64,000 bases of DNA from Roseovarius sp. EL26. Lineage in GTDB: Bacteria; Pseudomonadota; Alphaproteobacteria; Rhodobacterales; Rhodobacteraceae. This document shows, piece by piece, positions 9,268 through 16,115 of this stretch. A model generated the notes under the pieces. The model did not search any database. It saw nothing but the letters and a program-made list of their open reading frames with translations, and had not been told where the DNA came from. Both the position numbers and the translations under genes were made by a program. How positions within the stretch are numbered: the stretch's first letter is position 1; each line of letters opens with the position of its first letter. Location of the stretch: positions 115 through 64,114 of the forward strand of contig NZ_OUMZ01000007.1 in assembly GCF_900327775.1 (NCBI RefSeq), given 5' to 3'.

Positions 9268-10155
9268 ATGACCAGAGCACGCCCTACAGATATGGATGGT
9301 GTCCGACAGAACTTGAAGGGTTTCGCGACGGAGACTGGCGTGCAGCAAGGGTTGTCTTACCAGCCCGCAGCCTCTGATATATTCATCAGCCCCTTTGCCA
9401 AATGCGGCACCACATGGATGCAGCAGATCGTGCATGGGCTGCGCACCGGCGGCGCGATGGAATTTGATGAGATCACAGAGGTGGTGCCCTGGTTAGAGTT
9501 GGCGCATGATATGGGTATGGATGTGGATGCGCCACAGGTTGCCCATCCTCGTGCCTTCAAAAGCCATCTCAGCTGGGATGAGATCCCCAAAGGCGGGCGC
9601 TATATCGTGGTTCTGCGCGATCCGGTGGATGCGATGGTCTCATTGTACAAATTCTTTGATGGTTGGCAATTCGAGGCTGGGTCAATCACGCTGGAAGATT
9701 TTGCAGCATACTTTCTAGAACGGGACCCCTCCAACAGTTACTGGCACCATGCTCAAAGCTGGTGGGCGCAACGCGCGCACGCAGATGTTCTGTTACTGGC
9801 GTTTGAGGAGATGAAGCTTGATTTACCCGCCGCAGTACGGCAGGTGGCCGCTTTCATGGGCGTGTCTGACCCTAAGGTGATTGAGCTCGCAACACATCAG
9901 GCAGGCTTTGCATTCATGAAGGCGCATAGTGACCAGTTTGATGATCATCTGCTACGCCATGCACGGGACGCCGCGTGCAACCTGCCCACGGATGGCGTTT
10001 CAACCAAGGTTAATCAGGGGCAGGCGGGACAAGGTAAACATATGATCAGCGATCACATTCGCGCGGCCTTTGCGGATCGCTGGCACGGAACCATGGGTCA
10101 GAGTTTTGGCCTTGCGGACTATGCGGCGCTCCGACAGGTGTTGAAAACACCATAA
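9268..10155 (+). CDS. Sulfotransferase-domain protein
   Basis: 295 residues. Sulfotransferases move a sulfuryl group from PAPS to an alcohol or amine. The 5'-phosphosulfate loop is recognisable as PFAKCGTTWMQQ near residue 35, the catalytic-type histidine as FKSHLSW, and the 3'-phosphate loop as VVLRDPVDAMVSLY. The C-terminal RKGxxGDW motif of cytosolic sulfotransferases is not obvious; KVNQGQAGQGK stands in a similar place. CGGAGA 5 bases before the ATG at 9268 favours this start over one at 9253. It is a single gene between ribF and a convergent MaoC-like gene. Acceptor unknown. Confidence 0.82.
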   Translation: MTRARPTDMDGVRQNLKGFATETGVQQGLSYQPAASDIFISPFAKCGTTWMQQIVHGLRTGGAMEFDEITEVVPWLELAHDMGMDVDAPQVAHPRAFKSHLSWDEIPKGGRYIVVLRDPVDAMVSLYKFFDGWQFEAGSITLEDFAAYFLERDPSNSYWHHAQSWWAQRAHADVLLLAFEEMKLDLPAAVRQVAAFMGVSDPKVIELATHQAGFAFMKAHSDQFDDHLLRHARDAACNLPTDGVSTKVNQGQAGQGKHMISDHIRAAFADRWHGTMGQSFGLADYAALRQVLKTP

Positions 10156-10212
10156 GGGCAATCCGTTTTCACCTTTGTGAAAATACTCCGGGGTGAATTG
10201 GTCAAAGGCCAA

Positions 10213-10229
10213 GAGGGGCAGTGCCCCTC
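10213..10229 (+). repeat. GC-rich stem-loop in a Roseobacter-type intergenic spacer
   Basis: GAGGGGC and GCCCCTC form a perfect 7-base stem around a 3-base loop, 58 bases after the sulfotransferase stop and just past the convergent maoC-like gene end. There is no U tract. The stretch before it, from about 10160, resembles spacer sequence I have seen repeatedly in Roseobacter genomes. It may act as a weak bidirectional terminator or be a dispersed repeat. Confidence 0.4.
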
Positions 10230-10243
10230 ACGCCCGTTCAAAA

Positions 10244-10687
10244 TTAGTCGAACTTGCCAGACGGTGCCAGAACGGTGGCTTCACCGATCAGAACCTTTTT
10301 GCCATTGACCTTGCAGCGGCAATCCAGCTGAACCCGGCGTTTAGCGTGGTCGATACCAATGACTTCGACCTCGGCCAGAACCATGTCGCCAGGGCGCACA
10401 GGGGCCAGAAACTTCAGGGATTGACCCATATAGACTGTGCCATGACCGGGCAGTTGCTCACCAATTACGGCCGAGATCAATCCAGCGGTTAGCATGCCGT
10501 GGGCGATGCGTCCCTCAAATATTGTATCGCGGGCATAATCATCATCCAGATGTACCGGATTGCGGTCGGTTGAGATCTGCGCAAACATTTCAATGTCTTC
10601 ATCGGTAACCACTTTGCGCAGGCTGCGCACCATACCCATCTCGATCTCTTCAATGGTGATGGTTCCACGAGGCAAATTGTCCAACAT
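10244..10687 (-). CDS. MaoC-family (R)-specific enoyl-CoA hydratase
   Basis: 147 residues forming a single hot-dog domain. The hydratase-2 motif is visible as a catalytic Asp and His in STDRNPVHLDDDYA (about residues 40-53), followed by GRIAHGML. Single-domain proteins of this size (PhaJ-like) hydrate trans-2-enoyl-CoA to (R)-3-hydroxyacyl-CoA, linking beta-oxidation to polyhydroxyalkanoate or other pathways. A strong GGAGGG ribosome site precedes the ATG at 10687. It is a stand-alone minus-strand gene. Whether it acts with the CoA-transferase further along is speculation. Confidence 0.88.
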   Translation of the reverse strand: MLDNLPRGTITIEEIEMGMVRSLRKVVTDEDIEMFAQISTDRNPVHLDDDYARDTIFEGRIAHGMLTAGLISAVIGEQLPGHGTVYMGQSLKFLAPVRPGDMVLAEVEVIGIDHAKRRVQLDCRCKVNGKKVLIGEATVLAPSGKFD

Positions 10688-10790
10688 CCGGCCCTCCGAT
10701 GCAGTCGGGTGAGTAACTTTCAGATCATATTATGACTGATGTTGGAACTTTATTACTTTGCAGGTGCAGAAAATCAAGTGTTATTTTTAC

Positions 10791-11666
10791 CTACCGCAAC
10801 CGGCCAATTGTGTAGGTTGGGGCCATCATTTCCTTTTCCAGATAGGCACTTAGGGCCTCTGGATCGGGCTGGTAATCGGTCTTGGTTTCACCTGCAGCAA
10901 GCCCGCCAGAGATGAAAAGAGAATCGATATCCTCACCCACTGCGCCGCGAATGTCGGTGTGGATTCCGTCGCCGATGGCCAAAATGTCAGATGATTCGAT
11001 ATTTTCACCCATGGCCGCCAGACGACGGCGGGCCAAGTCATAGATCGGCGGATGGGGCTTGCCGAAATACAAACTTTCACCGCCCATCTCGGTATAAAGC
11101 TTGGCCAAGGCACCGGCACACCATTCGCGCCGCTCGCCGCGATCTACCACCATATCCGGATTGGCGCAGAGCAGTTTCATGCCTTTTTGCTTGGCATAGA
11201 GAAAATCAGGCCGGTTCACATCCGGGTCCGCCATGGTGTCAAACGGACCGCAACAGACGATGCCCTCGGCCTGATCTAGCGGCACGCGGCTGATGGTGAT
11301 CGGTCTTTCGATCACTTCCAGTGGTTCAAAAAACCCCTCGTCGCGCGCCCACTCGCCCATGAAGAACACCTTTTCCCCAACCGCGCCAGTGTACATCGCT
11401 GACCGCGCTGAATCACCCGAGGTGGCGATGGTGTCATAGGCATCATCAGGCACGCCGAACTGCCCCAACTGCGCTGCCACACCCGCGCGGGGCTTGGGCG
11501 AATTGGTGACCAGCACCACAATGCCGCCTTTGGCGCGATAAGCCTGCATCGCGGCCACCGCCTCGGGAAAGGCATTTATGCCATTGTGCATGCAGCCCCA
11601 CAGATCAACAAACAATGCGCGATAGCGATCAGAAATTTCAGCGAAGTGTTCGATGATCTGGGACAT
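10791..11666 (-). CDS. TIGR01459-family HAD hydrolase (class IIA)
   Basis: 291 residues from the ATG at 11666, chosen because the homologous region starts with SQIIEHFAEISDRY and AAGG lies about 8 bases upstream; an open frame reaches 11807 but the extra residues look non-coding. HAD motifs: LFVDLWGCMHNG (motif I, with the nucleophile Asp but Trp at the second Asp position, as usual in this subfamily), VLVTNSPKPR (motif II), YFGKPHPPIYDLA (motif III Lys) and AIGDGIHTDIRGA (motif IV). NagD-type cap arrangement. Members are usually annotated as sugar phosphatases; the substrate is unknown. Monocistronic. Confidence 0.9.
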   Translation of the reverse strand: MSQIIEHFAEISDRYRALFVDLWGCMHNGINAFPEAVAAMQAYRAKGGIVVLVTNSPKPRAGVAAQLGQFGVPDDAYDTIATSGDSARSAMYTGAVGEKVFFMGEWARDEGFFEPLEVIERPITISRVPLDQAEGIVCCGPFDTMADPDVNRPDFLYAKQKGMKLLCANPDMVVDRGERREWCAGALAKLYTEMGGESLYFGKPHPPIYDLARRRLAAMGENIESSDILAIGDGIHTDIRGAVGEDIDSLFISGGLAAGETKTDYQPDPEALSAYLEKEMMAPTYTIGRLR

Positions 11667-11931
11667 GTTGGACCTTGTCATGACGTATGAATGTTTGGGA
11701 ATGATATGACAGGCACAAGCATCTTTGGCCAGTGCTGTCGGATATCTGGTTTGAGTGCAAAGAGATCGATACTGAAACGAGCAACGATGCTCGCGCTTGG
11801 CATACATCTAGGATCATTGCGATATGCTGTTATTTGCCCGCTAGTTTGACTGACATTGATTGTTGCAGCGAAACGCAAGATGACTGGGGTGTTTCGTTAA
11901 GAGTTTTAACTAATGTGTTCGGTGGGTTTCT

Positions 11932-12594
11932 TTAGTCGAGGAGAGAAAGGTTTGGTGCCAGTTCGCGCAGCAGTTTCCGTTTCATTGCGTGAGCATAATC
12001 GTCATAGCCGTGTGTGACTTCGACAAAGGCCAAGGGTCCGCGGATCACCTCCGAAAGATAGTAAACAACCGGATCAGGGCGGGCACCTGCGACCACCAAA
12101 CCATTGATGGTGACGCCCCTCGCAGCGACAGCATTTGAGATCGGGTTGACCTCTGGCCCTGCATTCGAAATGCCATCGCCCGACACATCAATCACCTGAC
12201 GACGACAGGGGGACCCGAGTTGGCGGAACATTAGATCAGCGTGTAGCAGGGCCTCTGAGACCGAGGTATCAGCATACCAGAAACCGCGATCGATCTCGAT
12301 CAGATCTTCAACAAACTCTATGACGCTTTGCTTATTCGAGAGGCGGCGCCAAGCGATCGGCTGGCGCTGCTGACCTGCGCCGCCCCATTGGGTTACGGTT
12401 ACTTTCACGCCGCCAGGCATCCAGGCAATCAAATTGGTGACTTCATCATCTAAGAGCGCGTGACCGATACCGTTTCGCATCAACACATACTCGGATTTGT
12501 CGACAGAGCGCGACACGTCGAGGGCAATAACCAGCGCAAGCTCACAAGCACGCGCATTCGCCGGGGCGAGCGCGAGGAGTAGCGATAGGATCAT
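11932..12594 (-). CDS. DUF1194 secreted von Willebrand A-like protein
   Basis: 220 residues from the ATG at 12594, giving a good Sec signal (MILSLLLALAPANARA) with cleavage after ARA; a TTG at 12639 would add 15 residues. The MIDAS-type metal site DVSRSVD follows the first strand, and VIDVSGDGISNAGP is the second typical DUF1194 block. The family is a periplasmic von Willebrand A fold common in Rhodobacterales; its role is not known. It lies 30 bases from the end of the LysR gene at 12670 and on the same strand, so the two could be co-transcribed, though no functional tie is apparent. Confidence 0.82.
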   Translation of the reverse strand: MILSLLLALAPANARACELALVIALDVSRSVDKSEYVLMRNGIGHALLDDEVTNLIAWMPGGVKVTVTQWGGAGQQRQPIAWRRLSNKQSVIEFVEDLIEIDRGFWYADTSVSEALLHADLMFRQLGSPCRRQVIDVSGDGISNAGPEVNPISNAVAARGVTINGLVVAGARPDPVVYYLSEVIRGPLAFVEVTHGYDDYAHAMKRKLLRELAPNLSLLD

Positions 12595-12669
12595 GGCTTT
12601 CACAGTTGGAAGAATAACGGTCCGCACAACAATCAGCAAATCACTTCAAGGTGCACCGGGATATCTTTA

Positions 12670-13488
12670 TTAATTCGACGCCAACCACGAAAACGCGGCC
12701 TCGCTTGCCTTGCGCCAGCTTAGAACACTGCGCTGGGTGAAAGTGGTGCTGCCTTTGACGGCAAAAAACCGACCCGCCGCCAGATCCTCACGCACCATTC
12801 GTTCGGGCAGGTAGGCCGATCCACCATGCTTTAATAGATATTCATGTGCCCAGCTTGGGTTGCTGAAAGAAAGCGAGGCCGTTTCCCCACTGGGCCAGGC
12901 GGCTGCGTGTTGGGCGCGAAAGGCTGGTCCGTAATCGACAAAGATATAGGCCGGATCCCACCGCACCGCTTCACGCTCTACTGTCGATACCTGTATCAAT
13001 GTTTCGGTGGAAAATATCCTGTGGTCATAGTCGGGCCCGGTGATTGGCTCAGGCAACAGAGCAGCGTCGCTCACCCCGCTTTGCAACCAGCGCTGGGCGT
13101 CGTCCTTTAACCCTGTCCATATCTCAATGGCCGTGTCGGGATGATCCCGACGCAAGCCTTCGATCCAACTCTCGCTAAGCTTGGGCCAGAGCGATGGCGC
13201 GCAAACAAAGCTAAATAGCTGCGTTACCCCACGCGGCAGGTTGGCCTGCGCTTTGGCGTTGGACCATGTGCTGGCGATTAACTCCGCCTGTTCCAGAAAG
13301 GCATAGCCGGCCTTGGTCAATGTTGCGCCCTTGCGCGAGCGATTGAGCAGTTTGGCACCCAATGCCTGCTCTAATGCATCCAGCCGGGCCGTGACAGCGG
13401 ATTGGGTCACGTTCATCTCATCCGCCGCGCGGTTAAGGTTGCCAACACGGGTGACCGCCAGAAAAGTTTCTATTGCTGCCAAGTTCAT
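12670..13488 (-). CDS. LysR-family transcriptional regulator
   Basis: 272 residues. The N-terminal winged helix-turn-helix is clear (AAIETFLAVTRVGNLNRAADEMN with VTQSAVTARLDALEQALG, about residues 4-45), followed by a compact effector-binding domain. It is divergent from the luciferase-like monooxygenase gene with a 103-base AT-rich gap (13489-13591), the classic LysR arrangement, so it probably controls the four-gene flavin-monooxygenase operon and its own gene. I could not settle on a single T-N11-A operator in the gap. The inducer is likely a substrate or product of that pathway. Confidence 0.92.
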   Translation of the reverse strand: MNLAAIETFLAVTRVGNLNRAADEMNVTQSAVTARLDALEQALGAKLLNRSRKGATLTKAGYAFLEQAELIASTWSNAKAQANLPRGVTQLFSFVCAPSLWPKLSESWIEGLRRDHPDTAIEIWTGLKDDAQRWLQSGVSDAALLPEPITGPDYDHRIFSTETLIQVSTVEREAVRWDPAYIFVDYGPAFRAQHAAAWPSGETASLSFSNPSWAHEYLLKHGGSAYLPERMVREDLAAGRFFAVKGSTTFTQRSVLSWRKASEAAFSWLASN

Positions 13489-13591
13489 ACACTACATAAT
13501 GCAATATTTTTGAATTAATGAATAGAATAAATCCGTTTTCCAGATTTTAAAAACTCTGTCACTCTGAGCAAACGATCAGGGAGTGTGAGAC

Positions 13592-14629
13592 ATGGAATTC
13601 AGCCTACAGTTATCAGCCGATTACCCGGATAAATCCTATGGCGGGGACCGTGTGTATCGCGACATGTTGGATCAGGCGCAACTGGCCGACCGGTTGGGTT
13701 ATGATGCGGTGTCTTTGACAGAGCACCATCTTATCAATGTTCTGATGATGCCGGCGCCGCTAACCTTTGCTACAAAAATTGCGTCGATGACCGAACGGGT
13801 GAAAATCATGACTTCGGTTGTCGTGCTGCCGCTGCACGATATGCGGATCTATGCGGGTGAGGTGGTGGTCGCTGACATCTTCACCGAAGGTCGCCTGATG
13901 CTGGGCGTGGGGCGTGGGGCGTTTGCCTATGAAATGGGGCGGTTGGGTGTCCAGATGGATGAAACCCGCGAGCGATTTGATGAATCCCTCGATATTCTGC
14001 AGGCATTGCTGAGCAAGGAAGAAGTCAGTTGGGATGGTAAATACTACCAATTTGATCCTCTTACCGTCATGCCGCGCCCGGTCCGCCCTATTGCGATGAT
14101 GATGGCGGTGATGAATCCCGAAGGGATCTATCACTGCACCAAACGCGGCTTTCACATCCAGACGACACCCCTGTCGGGTAACCATCAATTGCTGATGGAT
14201 CAGGTTGGGGGCTTTACCCGCGCCAAGGATGAAATGGGACAGGAGGGCGCGCATCTGACCCTCTCGCTTAGCCGGGTGGCCCACGTTGCCCATAGCGCGG
14301 CCGAGCGCCAGCGCAAGATCGAAGCCGCTTATAGTTATTACAGCCGCTTCGATAATGTCTTTACCGGCCCCGGAATTGTTGACAATGGTATGATCAGAGA
14401 ACTGCTACGCGACCAGACGGTCGAAGAACTGGGGGAAAGTCTTTTGATCTGCACACCACAGGAAATGATCGACAAGCTTGGGCCATACGCCGAGCTGGGG
14501 ATCGATCGCGTCATCCTGAACATGAATTTCGGACTGGAGCTCAGCCAGACAATGGACTCGATCCAGTGTTTCGCTGAAGAGGTTATGCCACACTTCACAG
14601 GCCGTATAGCCAGGGTCGCTGCCCAATGA
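13592..14629 (+). CDS. Luciferase-like (LLM class) flavin-dependent monooxygenase
   Basis: 345 residues. Bacterial luciferase fold: an N-terminal strand, then GYDAVSLTEHHLI near residue 38 and LMLGVGRGAFAYEMGRLG near residue 105, both hallmarks of the family. Such enzymes use reduced FMN supplied by a partner reductase to oxygenate aldehydes, ketones, sulfonates or heterocycles; this one has its reductase next door, overlapping by four bases, so it is very likely the oxygenase of a two-component system. GGGAG lies upstream of the ATG at 13592. The substrate cannot be read. It is not close to RutA, SsuD or LuxA by the motifs I can recognise. Confidence 0.85.
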   Translation: MEFSLQLSADYPDKSYGGDRVYRDMLDQAQLADRLGYDAVSLTEHHLINVLMMPAPLTFATKIASMTERVKIMTSVVVLPLHDMRIYAGEVVVADIFTEGRLMLGVGRGAFAYEMGRLGVQMDETRERFDESLDILQALLSKEEVSWDGKYYQFDPLTVMPRPVRPIAMMMAVMNPEGIYHCTKRGFHIQTTPLSGNHQLLMDQVGGFTRAKDEMGQEGAHLTLSLSRVAHVAHSAAERQRKIEAAYSYYSRFDNVFTGPGIVDNGMIRELLRDQTVEELGESLLICTPQEMIDKLGPYAELGIDRVILNMNFGLELSQTMDSIQCFAEEVMPHFTGRIARVAAQ

Positions 14630-15117
14630 ATGCTGCCCGCGACGCGTTTATCACCGCCATGCGCCATGTGGCGTCCACCGTCACCGTTGTCACCACCGAT
14701 GGCCCTGCGGGCAAGATGGGGGCGACGGTTAGTGCCTTTTCCTCGCTTTCCGCCGATCCGCCATCGGTTTTGGTTTGCCTCAAGGCCGACAGCCGGATTG
14801 CCCAGACTGTTTCTGAAAACGGTGCGTTTTGCGTAAATATCCTGCCCGAAGATGCCGCAGGATTGGCCACGCGGTTTGCCGGGGCCTTGGATGTCTCGAA
14901 CCCCAATCGGTTTGAGGGGGTTGAGATCACCGAGACCGAGTTCGGTCCCATGCTGCCGCGCGCTACCGCCTTTACCTGTTCGTTGAACCATCGGCACATC
15001 CACGGCAGCCACGCGATTTGCATCGGCAATGTCACCGGTATCTCGAACGCCGGAGAGAAGCCCTTGACCTATATGAGCGGTGCATTTCATATCGTGCGCC
15101 CACACGAGACCGAGTAA
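14626..15117 (+). CDS. Flavin reductase-domain protein (reductase partner of the LLM oxygenase)
   Basis: 163 residues. The split-barrel flavin reductase fold is indicated by the start (FITAMRHVASTVTVVTTDGPAGKMG), the SAFSSLSADPPSVLVCL block that contacts FMN, and NGAFCVNIL. Family members such as HpaC and RutF reduce FMN or FAD with NAD(P)H for a partner oxygenase. The ATG overlaps the stop of the oxygenase gene (ATGA), pointing to equal expression of both parts. AraC or LuxR domains are absent. Followed after 10 bases by the tautomerase-like gene, in the same operon. Confidence 0.9.
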   Translation: MNAARDAFITAMRHVASTVTVVTTDGPAGKMGATVSAFSSLSADPPSVLVCLKADSRIAQTVSENGAFCVNILPEDAAGLATRFAGALDVSNPNRFEGVEITETEFGPMLPRATAFTCSLNHRHIHGSHAICIGNVTGISNAGEKPLTYMSGAFHIVRPHETE

Positions 15118-15127
15118 GGAGAGCCGA

Positions 15128-15322
15128 ATGCCGATCATCCGAGTGGAAATGTTCAAAGGCCGTAGCGTCGATCAAAAACGCGCTTTGGTGCAGGAACTGA
15201 CTGAGGCGTTTGTAAATGCCACAGGCGGCACACCCGAAAGCGTGCATGTGGTGATCACCGATGTCGATAAGGGCGATTGGGGATCCGGTGGCGCGCTGTG
15301 CTCGGACAAATTTCCAGACTGA
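15128..15322 (+). CDS. 4-oxalocrotonate tautomerase-like protein
   Basis: 64 residues, the usual length for 4-OT subunits. The chain starts Met-Pro, so Pro1 becomes the catalytic N terminus after Met removal; Arg11 (FKGRS) is in the canonical place. At the position of 4-OT Arg39 there is His (ESVHVV instead of the usual V-R-V), and Trp replaces Phe50 (KGDWGSGG), so a substrate other than 2-hydroxymuconate is likely. The start at 15128 has AAGGAGAG just upstream; a longer reading frame from 15080 overlaps the reductase gene and would bury Pro1. Operon member with the flavin oxygenase and hydrolase. Confidence 0.88.
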   Translation: MPIIRVEMFKGRSVDQKRALVQELTEAFVNATGGTPESVHVVITDVDKGDWGSGGALCSDKFPD

Positions 15323-15331
15323 GGTGATGTG

Positions 15332-16108
15332 ATGAGCGATATCATAGACTGCGAATATACGGTTCAGGGCGATGGCCCGCCGCTGTTTCTGATCCACGGC
15401 ATTGGGGCCGCGCGCAACACATGGGCCAAGGCACTACCTGAGCTGACGCCGCATTACACGGTCATCACCTATGATCTGCGTGGGCACGGGGCGTCACCTT
15501 TGCCCAAGGGCGAATTTGGCCTTGATGAGCTGGTCAATGATTTGGAGCGGCTACGCGAACGCACCGGGTTTGAAGATGCGCATTTCGCGGGTCATTCTTT
15601 GGGTGGAATGATCGGCCCGGCCTATGCGTTGCGCTATCCTGATCGGGTGCTGTCGCTGGGCCTCTTATCTACTGCGGCCTTTCGCACCGAAGATGACAGT
15701 GCCAAGGTCTGGGGAGTGGTCAAGGCAATGGAAGATAAGGGTATCCCCCAAATTCTGCCCACGCTTACGGATCGCTGGTTTACCGATGATTTTATCGCCA
15801 ACCATGGCGATGTGGTCGAACGTCGCCTGCAACAGGTGATTGGAACTGACCCAGATATTTTCATGAACGTCTTCCGCATCTACGCGGGCACCGAAATGGC
15901 CCCTTGGTTGCACGAGGTGATGGCGCCATCTTTGGTTTTAACTGGTGAAAATGATGGCGGCTGCAATCCGCGCCTAAACCGCCAGATTGAGGCCGCCCTG
16001 CCAGATTCCGACTTGGTGATCATGGACGGTTATAAACATTCGCTGTTGCTGGAGGCCGGGGATCAGGTTGCCCGGCATCTGCATGCCTTTATCAATGAGA
16101 TATCCTGA
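15332..16108 (+). CDS. Alpha/beta hydrolase, enol-lactonase-like
   Basis: 258 residues. A canonical alpha/beta hydrolase: oxyanion strand LFLIHGIGAARNTW, nucleophile elbow GHSLGGMIG, acid Asp in LVLTGENDGG and His in DGYKHSLLLEAG. The overall look is that of 3-oxoadipate enol-lactonase (PcaD) or RutD-type enzymes, which open lactones or amides after ring oxygenation. GAGGTGA lies 5 bases before the ATG at 15332; a GTG codon directly before it (15329) is also open. Last gene of the oxygenase operon; the stop is 8 bases from the end of the convergent CoA-transferase gene. Product specificity is inferred only. Confidence 0.85.
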   Translation: MSDIIDCEYTVQGDGPPLFLIHGIGAARNTWAKALPELTPHYTVITYDLRGHGASPLPKGEFGLDELVNDLERLRERTGFEDAHFAGHSLGGMIGPAYALRYPDRVLSLGLLSTAAFRTEDDSAKVWGVVKAMEDKGIPQILPTLTDRWFTDDFIANHGDVVERRLQQVIGTDPDIFMNVFRIYAGTEMAPWLHEVMAPSLVLTGENDGGCNPRLNRQIEAALPDSDLVIMDGYKHSLLLEAGDQVARHLHAFINEIS

Positions 16109-16115
16109 TCGGGGA

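Noticed and set aside
14338-15156. 272-codon minus-strand frame
   Set aside because: It covers the oxygenase end and the flavin reductase gene in antisense and has no motif.
13592-16108. Rut pyrimidine degradation operon (RutA, RutF, RutD analogues)
   Set aside because: An LLM oxygenase, a flavin reductase and a hydrolase invite this reading, but RutB and RutC are missing, a 4-OT-like protein is present, and the oxygenase N terminus does not look like RutA.
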